Source of the DNA: Candidatus Heimdallarchaeota archaeon
GTDB taxonomy: Archaea > Asgardarchaeota > Heimdallarchaeia > Hodarchaeales > LC-3
DNA length: 6,113 nt
Direction of reading: 5' to 3'
Assembly: GCA_027364495.1 (NCBI GenBank)
Contig: DAHXPE010000154.1
Span: 1-6,113, forward strand
Shown: positions 1 to 6,057 of the stretch, one piece after another
Numbering within the stretch: position 1 is the stretch's first letter
Layout: the number at the start of each line of letters is the position of its first letter
Program-made: the position numbers and the translations under genes
Notes under the pieces: generated by a model
What the model saw: only the letters and a program-made list of their open reading frames with translations
Database searches by the model: none
What the model was told of the DNA's origin: nothing

Positions 1-1
1 T

Positions 2-217
2 GAAATAAAAGAACCAGAACAAATAGAAATAAAAGAACCAGAACAAGTTGAAATAAAAGAGCCAGAACAAATAGAAATAAAAGAACCAGAACAAGTTGAA
101 ATAAAAGAGCCAGAACAAGTTGAAATAAAAGAGCCAGAACAAGTTGAAATAAAAGGGCCAGAACAAATAGAAATAAAAGAACCAGAACAAGTTGAAATAA
201 AAGAAGCAGAAGTTAAA
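2..217 (+). repeat. 24-bp in-frame tandem repeat array (8 full units plus a degenerate ninth)
   Basis: Units begin at 2, 26, 50, 74, 98, 122, 146 and 170, and a ninth, diverged one at 194. Each encodes EIKEPEQ followed by Ile (ATA) or Val (GTT). Unit differences are confined to codon 4 (GAA, GAG, or GGG giving Gly in the seventh unit) and codon 8 (ATA or GTT); the other six codons are identical. Near-identity at synonymous sites points to recent expansion or homogenisation by slippage or unequal exchange. ATA and GTT alternate in units 1-4 and 7-8, suggesting a 48-bp higher-order unit. The array probably continues beyond the left edge. Confidence 0.95.
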
Positions 218-754
218 GAGAAAAATAAAAGTTCTAGGAAAAATTCAAAATCCTCCGCCAAAAAAGAAAATAAAAAGACTGAAAATGTGAAGGTAAAGGA
301 ATCCCAAAAACCAAAGAAGGGAGCTTCAAAAAAACTACCAAACAAAGAACCAGTAGAAGATAAGGTTAAGGAACCTAATATTAATGTTTCACAAGAAGTT
401 ACAAAGACTGAGCCAAAAATTCCAATAAAAACGCAAATTAAGGAGCCAGTAAAGAAAGAAGTTACTCAAGAGCTAGTAGATATAAATAAAATAACTGAAT
501 CAATACCAGATTCGAAAACCCTAGCATCTGTGTTAGCTATATATAATGAAAATACTGAATTAAAGGCAAATGTCGAAAAAGCCAAAAAAATAATTCGAAT
601 CCTAAAAAAGAAATTGGATCTTGCTGAAGAAAAAGAAGAACAATGGAAAGCATGTGCTCATAATTTAGGAGATATATTTGCTGAAAAATCTCATATGCCA
701 TTAGAGGATGTTCTCAGAAGATTTGAAGCTCCTCTTGATGAAGTAGAAGTATAA
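2..754 (+). CDS. Repeat-bearing Lys/Glu-rich protein with C-terminal coiled coil, 5'-truncated by window edge
   Basis: The reading frame is open from position 2 to the TAA at 752-754, giving 250 residues with no start inside the window, so the gene begins further left. The first GTG in this frame (287) is simply a valine codon: the repeated, clearly coding sequence runs straight through it and no ribosome binding site precedes it. Visible residues 1-72 are nine copies of EIKEPEQ(I/V), the last one decayed. Residues about 73-165 are a basic, Ser/Lys-rich, probably disordered linker in which KEP motifs recur (codons near 344-355, 371-376 and 440-448). Residues about 175-215 are heptad-like and probably form a short coiled coil. 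The last 35 residues (Trp, Cys and aliphatic residues, then an acidic tail) look more ordered. I do not recognise the family. The charged repeats suggest an extended spacer between a missing N-terminal domain and the C-terminal coil. No membrane segment is visible in the part present. Confidence 0.85.
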   Translation, partial: EIKEPEQIEIKEPEQVEIKEPEQIEIKEPEQVEIKEPEQVEIKEPEQVEIKGPEQIEIKEPEQVEIKEAEVKEKNKSSRKNSKSSAKKENKKTENVKVKESQKPKKGASKKLPNKEPVEDKVKEPNINVSQEVTKTEPKIPIKTQIKEPVKKEVTQELVDINKITESIPDSKTLASVLAIYNENTELKANVEKAKKIIRILKKKLDLAEEKEEQWKACAHNLGDIFAEKSHMPLEDVLRRFEAPLDEVEV

Positions 755-776
755 ATTTTATTAAGTTAATTTTTTA
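755..776 (+). terminator. Possible U-rich terminator of the repeat-protein gene
   Basis: Just after the TAA at 752-754 the plus strand reads through T-rich sequence ending in a run of six T (770-775). This resembles archaeal U-tract termination without a GC stem. It lies inside the 3' end of the convergent PLD-fold gene. No comparable T run is seen for the opposite direction in the complement of 735-760. Confidence 0.3.
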
Positions 777-1222
777 GCTTGTTTATGACTTTTTTGAAAA
801 AAACTTCTTATTTCTTCTAATACTTTTTTATCATTTGTTAAAATTCCTGCCTCTAGGTTATAATTTTCAGAATTAAATGTTCCATTCATCGAATGCACAA
901 TAGCCAGTCTATTATCAATCATCCATACCTTTGCATGAATATTATTATCAATAAATATGTGAATGTTCCTTTTTTCTGATAATAATTTTAATGTCGGATC
1001 AGCATCGTTTTTTATTGATGGCAGATATCCTTTTCTATTTCTTGTATACATGTAAACTGATATATTATCCGGTGTGTTGAGAATTGAAGTTAAAATTTCT
1101 CCCTGTTCTAAATATGGAACCATTATATACATCTCTTTGACAGCATATATTGGAAACAAAACAATACCTGTTTTTAATTCCTGTCCCTCAAGAAATTTGA
1201 TTGTTTCTCCTTCCAATGACAT
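761..1222 (-). CDS. Small phospholipase-D-fold protein with a single HKD motif
   Basis: A 153-residue soluble protein without signal peptide or membrane segment. It carries one HKD signature: His96, Lys98 and Asp103 in HAKVWMID, followed by the expected second block, Ser111, Asn113, then Asn122-Leu-Glu124 (compare G-S-x-N...N-x-E). In the family this His and Lys perform phosphodiester cleavage or transfer. Single-HKD members such as bacterial Nuc and the restriction enzyme BfiI dimerise to build the active site, so a homodimer is expected here. The substrate could be nucleic acid or phospholipid; the helicase partner favours nucleic acid (inference). The Gly usual before the Ser is His110. 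The ATG at 1222 is supported by GGAG eight bases upstream. The gene begins 2 bp after the helicase stop codon and so is very likely co-transcribed and perhaps translationally coupled with it. At 153 residues it is about the minimum size for one PLD domain. Confidence 0.82.
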   Translation of the reverse strand: MSLEGETIKFLEGQELKTGIVLFPIYAVKEMYIMVPYLEQGEILTSILNTPDNISVYMYTRNRKGYLPSIKNDADPTLKLLSEKRNIHIFIDNNIHAKVWMIDNRLAIVHSMNGTFNSENYNLEAGILTNDKKVLEEIRSFFQKSHKQAKKLT

Positions 1223-1224
1223 GA

Positions 1225-3174
1225 TTATTTCTCCAATTCTTTAACTTTCTTTAAAAAAGTTGTTATTGCTTCTTTTCCATCATCCCATGCTTTAGCTTGA
1301 TAAATACTATTTTTTATCCATAAAGGCAATTGTTCTATTGAACTTTTAAATGAAAACCTATTATCCAGGAGTATTCCTATTGAATAATCATCTGATGTTC
1401 TCCAACCTCTACCAAGAGCTTGACTCACTTTTCTGAAAGCTTGAGCATTATACCATTCTGTTCCCAAGCCTTTACGTATATTTTGATCATAATAATTTCT
1501 TTTTAGTTTAATTACAGGATCATTGGGAGGTGGATAAGGTATACCAATTATTATTACCATTCTTACGAGTTCCTGGGGCAGGTCCATTCCTTCAGATAAT
1601 TTACCTCCTAATACACCTGCAAAAAGTGCTGAGTCTCCCTTTTTAATTAGATTTATGTAGTTACTAAGTAATTTTTGACTTTCCTTGGCATCTTGGGTCT
1701 CTTGAAAACATCGAGTATTTTCGATAATTGGTGGTAATTCTAAGGAGTTCTGAAAGTCATAACTCGGGGTAAAAAGTAAAATGCCACCGGAATTAATGTT
1801 TGCTTGCACTAGTTCTATTATGGACTCTAAATAAGTACTATAAATTTCTGGATGTTCTATTCTGTGACTATATTTCGTTGTTAAAATATTTCCTTTCCTA
1901 TCTGATGAAAATGAGACAACTTTAACTCTTCGTGGATCAATTAGTGAACCAAATTTTTCTGTCTTTGAAAGATCATTTCCAATACCGAGAATTTCCTGCC
2001 ATAATGGTAGTGGTGATAGTGTTCCTGAACAAATAATTATCGATTGAGCTTGTTTTCTGACATCACTAAATGCCAAAGCTGGATTTAGACATTCTTTTCG
2101 AATACGAAATCCTTTTTGCAATTTTTGTATGATGTAGCCAACATCTTTGGGTTTAGTTATTTCCATCGAGAAAAATTGTATTATTTCTTCAATAACTAAT
2201 GAACTTGGATAATATCCCAACCGATCTTTTTGCTTTGTAAATAAATTTTCTTTCATTAAAACAAACCTTGATTCTAGTGCTTTAACCCTTGATTCATTTA
2301 TTCCAAAAGATTTGAAATATTCAACCATTTCAGGTCCAGTTACTTCGATTTCTTCGCTTAATTTACCGTGTGTATTTAGAAATAATTCAATAGCATTGTT
2401 AAAAAATGTCAATGAATTTAATAATTGATAATCAACACCATTTGCTTCTTTCATAGCATTTTGCATTGTATAATTTGACAAAGAGCTACTATATTGGTCA
2501 GTTAATATATCTTCTAAATTGTGTCCTTCATCGAGAATTAGAATAGCTTTTTCTTCATCCATTCCAACAGCTTTTTTGATATCTTTATTAAGAAAATAAT
2601 TATAGTGACCAGTAATGACATCAAATTTCGATAATAATTCCCTAGCAGTTAAATAACCACACCCTTTGTAATCATTAGCCATTTGTTCTAATTTAGTTAA
2701 TGTTAAAACAGATGGTAAGGGAATTGTCCCTTTTGAAGGCAAACAGGATCTACAAGCTGTATATTCAGGAGATACATTTTTTGAACTTAATTCTTGATAT
2801 CTTTTACACATATCGATAGCCGTTATTGGAAAGGCATTAGCCACGTGTTCAATATGGCATAATTGTTTTCTAGATGCCATTTGCAGGCCAGTTATCAATT
2901 TAGTCTTGTTAACCTCATTTAACCTGACCAGTTCATTAATGACTTGTTCATTTTGCTTATGAGTCTTAGATAAATAAATTATTTTTGGTCTTGAAGATGG
3001 AAATTCTACATTTAATGCGCCATATAAATTAGAAAGGGTTTTACCAAATCCGGTCCCTGCTTCAATTAATAAAATGCCATTTGACATAATTATATCCGAT
3101 ACTTGTTGAATGTATCGCTTTTGAAGCATGTAAAATGAAACAGGAGAGTTATACCTATCTTTAACAATTTCCAT
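1225..3174 (-). CDS. XPD/Rad3-family iron-sulphur SF2 DNA helicase
   Basis: Predicted 5'-3' ATP-dependent DNA helicase of 649 residues, in the family of XPD, RTEL1, FANCJ and DinG. Motifs in order: Walker A AGTGFGKT (39-46); an iron-sulphur region with Cys106, Cys123, Cys141, Cys144 and Cys172; Walker B as DEGH (215-218); a presumed arch domain (about 220-375); motif III SGTLSP (383-388); motif IV region GGILLFTPSY (463-472); motif V GKLSEGMDLP (524-533); motif VI QALGRGWR (585-592). Cys spacing and flanks (SRKQLC, then C-R, then GCGYLTAR) resemble eukaryotic XPD, so a 4Fe-4S cluster is likely. Which of Cys141 and Cys144 is the third ligand is unclear. Oddities are DEGH in place of the usual DEAH and the extra cysteine. 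The length is somewhat above that of typical archaeal XPD, so it may be a paralogue rather than the XPD orthologue. It is first in a two-gene unit with the PLD-fold protein. The ATG at 3174 has only a distant AGGA (3187-3190). Confidence 0.93.
   Translation of the reverse strand: MEIVKDRYNSPVSFYMLQKRYIQQVSDIIMSNGILLIEAGTGFGKTLSNLYGALNVEFPSSRPKIIYLSKTHKQNEQVINELVRLNEVNKTKLITGLQMASRKQLCHIEHVANAFPITAIDMCKRYQELSSKNVSPEYTACRSCLPSKGTIPLPSVLTLTKLEQMANDYKGCGYLTARELLSKFDVITGHYNYFLNKDIKKAVGMDEEKAILILDEGHNLEDILTDQYSSSLSNYTMQNAMKEANGVDYQLLNSLTFFNNAIELFLNTHGKLSEEIEVTGPEMVEYFKSFGINESRVKALESRFVLMKENLFTKQKDRLGYYPSSLVIEEIIQFFSMEITKPKDVGYIIQKLQKGFRIRKECLNPALAFSDVRKQAQSIIICSGTLSPLPLWQEILGIGNDLSKTEKFGSLIDPRRVKVVSFSSDRKGNILTTKYSHRIEHPEIYSTYLESIIELVQANINSGGILLFTPSYDFQNSLELPPIIENTRCFQETQDAKESQKLLSNYINLIKKGDSALFAGVLGGKLSEGMDLPQELVRMVIIIGIPYPPPNDPVIKLKRNYYDQNIRKGLGTEWYNAQAFRKVSQALGRGWRTSDDYSIGILLDNRFSFKSSIEQLPLWIKNSIYQAKAWDDGKEAITTFLKKVKELEK
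1231..1234 (-). promoter_or_regulatory. Shine-Dalgarno site of the PLD-fold gene
   Basis: GGAG on the minus strand, eight bases before the ATG at 1222 and lying within the last codons of the helicase gene. It fixes the start of the small gene and supports translation from a joint transcript. Confidence 0.7.
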
Positions 3175-3211
3175 AAAGCAACAATTTCCTAAGTTACGAA
3201 AAATTGAAAAG

Positions 3212-3220
3212 AATTAAATA
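3212..3220 (-). promoter_or_regulatory. Weak TATA-like box for the helicase unit
   Basis: The minus strand reads TATTTAATT here, about 40 bases before the helicase ATG. A start site about 25 bases downstream would give a leader of roughly 15 bases that just includes the AGGA at 3187-3190. The whole region is AT-rich, so chance matches are easy and this is tentative. Confidence 0.25.
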
Positions 3221-3274
3221 GATTTGTTCGACTAGCTAATTACAAAAATTAAAAAAGAATCTTTAATTAAAAAG

Positions 3275-3283
3275 TATAAAAAA
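3275..3283 (+). promoter_or_regulatory. Candidate TATA box of the coiled-coil gene
   Basis: TATAAAAAA is preceded by the purine stretch AAAAAG, resembling an archaeal BRE/TATA pair. It would place a transcription start near 3300-3308 and give a leader of about 40-55 bases. This is the best TATA match in the divergent region, but the AT-rich background lowers its weight. Confidence 0.45.
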
Positions 3284-3342
3284 TATCAAAATAAGAAATA
3301 AAAATATTATTTAATTCATGAATAGTATTTATTTTTATTACT

Positions 3343-3349
3343 AAAGGTG
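3343..3349 (+). promoter_or_regulatory. Shine-Dalgarno-like AAAGGTG that bears on the start of the coiled-coil gene
   Basis: AAAGGTG complements part of the anti-Shine-Dalgarno core (AGGTG shared with AGGAGGTGAT). It ends six bases before an in-frame TTG at 3356. If it is the ribosome binding site, the GTG at 3347 is part of that site rather than the initiation codon. Confidence 0.5.
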
Positions 3350-5812
3350 CCATTTTTGAGCCACAAAAGTAAATTAGAATTTCTGCGAATCATTAATAGT
3401 CAGAAAATCGAATCAAAAAAGGAAGTAGGTATTAGAATAGATGGTTTAAGCCGAAGTCTTTTAGCGAATCCACGTGCATCATATGCATTCGGTGATATAT
3501 CCAATATTCTTGAAGATGCTAAGCGTGAAATGAATACCCTTAATGATCGAATTTTTGACGGTTTTTCTAAATCTTTTCTTGGATTATTAGGCGTGGGCGG
3601 ATCTGATGCTAGTTCATCAGCTGCTGACGCTGAATTGTTTCAAGAAGTTGAATCTTTAAAATCTCAAAACCAACAGCTACAATCTGAAGTCACTCGGTTA
3701 CGTTCATCAGCAATTGGAAAATCCGGTGTATCTAATGAGCAAGCGATGAATATACAAAAACAATTAGGAACAGCTCAGTTAGATCTTGAACGAAAAGAAG
3801 TTGAGATTCAAAAACTTCAGATTCAGCTTAATGCCGCTAAAAGTTCAGATCCAGGACAAGCATATGTCCAACAGATCACTAAGCTGAAAACTGATATGGA
3901 TTTAGTCCTCCAACAACGTGATGCTTTGGAATCAACCGCCAAAAGACTTGAAGCTACTTTAAAAAATAGTGAAAATGATATTCAAATCTTGCGTGATGAA
4001 TTAAATCGTAAAGATCGCGAAATTGAATCTCTTGTTGGTAAATTAGCTGAAATTGAAGATTTACAAAACCAAAATGAGGAATTAAAAGGAGCTGTTATTA
4101 AAGCTGGTGACAAGATTAAGCAATTAACTCGCGATCTTGATAATCTTAAAGAAGATGCAGAGCGTGAAATTCTTCGTGCTCATGAAAGTGCTAAGCAAGA
4201 AATTATCAGCATTCAGAAAGACCTTGATTCAGTAAAACGATCTTTAGATGAGACCATTGAAGAAAAAGAACTCCTCTTAATAGATGCTTCAGAATCAACA
4301 CAAGCTATCCAATATTATAAACAGGAGGCTACAAATTATACCAACCAAATAAAATCTATGCAAGCTGAAATTGATGGCCTAACACAGAATTTACAAATGT
4401 TTATGGCATCTCAAACATTAGGTTCATCTCCTCAATCAAATGTTCTTTCAATGCTTGATAATATCATGTCAGAGGATAGTTCATCAACAAATCTCAATGA
4501 CTTAACAACACAAATTACCAAGATGTCAGCTGAACGTGAAATAGCTCAGAATGAAGTACAAAAACTCACAGAAGAACTTAGTAGGTTAAATAATGAAGTT
4601 AATGAACAATCACGAAAAATAAAGAGATTATCAGTGGAAAATGAAACCTTAAATACCGAAGTAACAAATCTTCAACAAGAAATTGAGTCAGAAGTTGGTC
4701 GCAGACAAAAAGCATTAGAAAGTTCTACGCAGCTGAAAAAAGAACGTAGTGACTTATTGACAACACTTGATGATAAGACTCTTGAAATTGATGAATTAAA
4801 CAAAAAAATTGATGATTTGAAACGCGATTTCGAACGAAAACAAAGAGGAACTACGGATTTAGATCAGCAACTAACGCAGCTTACAGAAGAACGTGATCAA
4901 TTACATAATGCTGCTGATACTTTAAAAGCTACAATTAAGAAATTAGAACTTGAAAAACGGGAATTTCAAGATAAAATCTCTTTGTTAGAAGAAGAAAATA
5001 CATCTATCGAACAAAAGTTAGATACTTCAAGAAAAGAATTGTCACTGGAAATAAAAGCCAAAGAACAATTCTCAAGAGAACTTGATAGTGCCAATAGAGA
5101 AATTTCAGAATTAAAGATAAAATTAGATAGCATGATGCAGGAAGATGAGGATAGGACCAAACTTATGGAAACTATTTCTCAATATCGTGTTAAAGAAGCC
5201 AATTTAAATAATAGAATTGTTGAATTAGAAACAAAATTGACTTCAGTTACAAGTGAAGTTGACTTGAAAGAAAAACAAATCGAAGTACATGTTAACAGAT
5301 CTAAAGAATTAACCAATGCAATTAATTCCATGAAAATAGAAATTGAAGAGTTAACTAAAGCACGAGATATTGCTGAATCCACATCTTCTGAAAAACAATT
5401 TGAATTTGAGCGAGTTTCAAGACTATTATCTAATTTAGAAAAAGAAAAAGAAAAGATGGATCACGAATTAGAGCACGCAAAAGAAGAATTAGAAGAAACT
5501 CTAAAACAGCAACTCAATTATCAAGAAAAAATCGATGCAGCTGACCGTGAAACTGATAAATGCAGTGCTAATTTAACCAGAGAGAAAAAAGTTAATGATT
5601 TTTTCAGACGTGAATTAGAACGACTACCAAAATACGTTATTTTATTTGTTCTTAATGAGGTGCGCAAAGCTACATTAACAGAGATACAAAGAACCATACA
5701 CAGACCACAACTCTGGGTAAAACGTGAAATTCAAAGTCTCGTTCAAGAAGGATGGGTTCGAGAACTTGATGGAGAACACGTTGAACTAGTGAAAGATTTT
5801 CCACCAGTGTAA
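3347..5812 (+). CDS. Long coiled-coil rod protein with C-terminal winged-helix domain
   Basis: An 821-residue protein if started at GTG 3347, or 818 from TTG 3356, which I prefer because AAAGGTG sits six bases before it. Residue numbers here use the GTG start. Residues about 5-75 form a small helical domain, followed by a Gly/Ser/Ala linker (about 78-95). Long heptad-rich coiled coil runs from about 96 to 350. A Ser/Pro/Gly/Asn-containing break (about 354-384) is followed by a second coil from about 385 to 745. Residues about 757-816 look like a winged helix: two helices, a likely recognition helix around RPQLWVKREIQSLVQEGW, then a short strand pair ending HVELV. There is only one cysteine (Cys739), no Walker motifs and no membrane segment, so it is not an SMC or Rad50 ATPase. 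The winged helix could bind DNA or protein partners; ESCRT-II subunits use such folds for protein contacts. Function is unknown: a structural, scaffold or chromosome-organising role is a guess. It is transcribed divergently from the helicase unit. Confidence 0.9.
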   Translation: MPFLSHKSKLEFLRIINSQKIESKKEVGIRIDGLSRSLLANPRASYAFGDISNILEDAKREMNTLNDRIFDGFSKSFLGLLGVGGSDASSSAADAELFQEVESLKSQNQQLQSEVTRLRSSAIGKSGVSNEQAMNIQKQLGTAQLDLERKEVEIQKLQIQLNAAKSSDPGQAYVQQITKLKTDMDLVLQQRDALESTAKRLEATLKNSENDIQILRDELNRKDREIESLVGKLAEIEDLQNQNEELKGAVIKAGDKIKQLTRDLDNLKEDAEREILRAHESAKQEIISIQKDLDSVKRSLDETIEEKELLLIDASESTQAIQYYKQEATNYTNQIKSMQAEIDGLTQNLQMFMASQTLGSSPQSNVLSMLDNIMSEDSSSTNLNDLTTQITKMSAEREIAQNEVQKLTEELSRLNNEVNEQSRKIKRLSVENETLNTEVTNLQQEIESEVGRRQKALESSTQLKKERSDLLTTLDDKTLEIDELNKKIDDLKRDFERKQRGTTDLDQQLTQLTEERDQLHNAADTLKATIKKLELEKREFQDKISLLEEENTSIEQKLDTSRKELSLEIKAKEQFSRELDSANREISELKIKLDSMMQEDEDRTKLMETISQYRVKEANLNNRIVELETKLTSVTSEVDLKEKQIEVHVNRSKELTNAINSMKIEIEELTKARDIAESTSSEKQFEFERVSRLLSNLEKEKEKMDHELEHAKEELEETLKQQLNYQEKIDAADRETDKCSANLTREKKVNDFFRRELERLPKYVILFVLNEVRKATLTEIQRTIHRPQLWVKREIQSLVQEGWVRELDGEHVELVKDFPPV

Positions 5813-5850
5813 TGTTTTTTCTTTTTAATACACTTAACCACTTTTTTTCT
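5813..5850 (+). terminator. U-rich terminator after the coiled-coil gene
   Basis: Immediately after the TAA (5810-5812) come T6-C-T5 (5815-5826) and then T7 (5842-5848), with no GC-rich stem. This is the expected form of archaeal intrinsic termination. Confidence 0.6.
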
Positions 5851-5992
5851 TAATTAACATTGTTCATTTTCTTTTGAAAAAACCAATGATAAATTTTGTC
5901 GAAAAGATTCAGTTTTATTCACTTTACTTATTCTTATATTTCAATTCAGATCATTTTTTTTAAATAAATGAGCTAATGAAAGAATTATAAGA

Positions 5993-6014
5993 TGATTTTT
6001 CATTGATTTTTCAT
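5993..6014 (+). repeat. Perfect 11-bp tandem duplication in the intergenic region
   Basis: TGATTTTTCAT occurs twice back to back (5993-6003 and 6004-6014), 44 bases before the ATG at 6058. One turn of DNA separates the copies, so it could be a two-site operator upstream of the next gene. In such AT-rich DNA it could equally be a slippage product. The rest of 5851-6057 shows no gene, RNA or strong hairpin. Confidence 0.6.
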
Positions 6015-6057
6015 AGTTAATTTATTTTCTCTTAACTCCCTCTTTGAGAATTTTTTC

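Larger units (their letters stand above)
3175..3346. promoter_or_regulatory. Divergent intergenic promoter region
   Basis: This 172-bp region separates the divergently transcribed helicase and coiled-coil genes. It is extremely AT-rich, with no open frame of note and no RNA gene recognised. The near-palindrome CTTTAATTAAAAG (3261-3273) lies between the two candidate TATA boxes and could be a regulator site or just AT-rich background. The only less AT-rich patch is around TTCGACTAGC (3227-3236). Confidence 0.6.

Noticed and set aside
2..217. Antisense reading of the 24-bp array, open in all three minus frames
   Set aside because: Because the unit is a multiple of three, an open unit stays open indefinitely; the peptides are low-complexity Phe/Leu repeats with no start or RBS. 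Only the plus frame continues into a non-repetitive protein.
2..217. CRISPR-like array
   Set aside because: The repeats are contiguous with no unique spacers and are in frame with a coding sequence, so this is a coding tandem repeat.
3318..3344. Eight-codon upstream frame MNSIYFYY before the coiled-coil gene
   Set aside because: It has an ATG and ends just before the AAAGGTG, but has no RBS of its own and no attenuator-like structure; chance is enough to explain it in AT-rich DNA.
4966..5382. Two minus-strand open frames (4966-5160 and 5179-5382)
   Set aside because: They lie wholly within the coiled-coil gene, are Ser/Leu-rich as expected from the antisense of Glu/Lys/Asn codons, and have no RBS or family resemblance. 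They are shadows.
3347..5812. SMC or Rad50-like ATPase identity for the coiled-coil protein
   Set aside because: There is no Walker A, ABC signature or Walker B at either end; the termini are a small helical domain and a winged helix.
5867..5880. TTTTC-TTTT-GAAAA hairpin
   Set aside because: A five-bp, almost all A-T stem with a four-base loop is too weak to call a structured RNA or terminator here.
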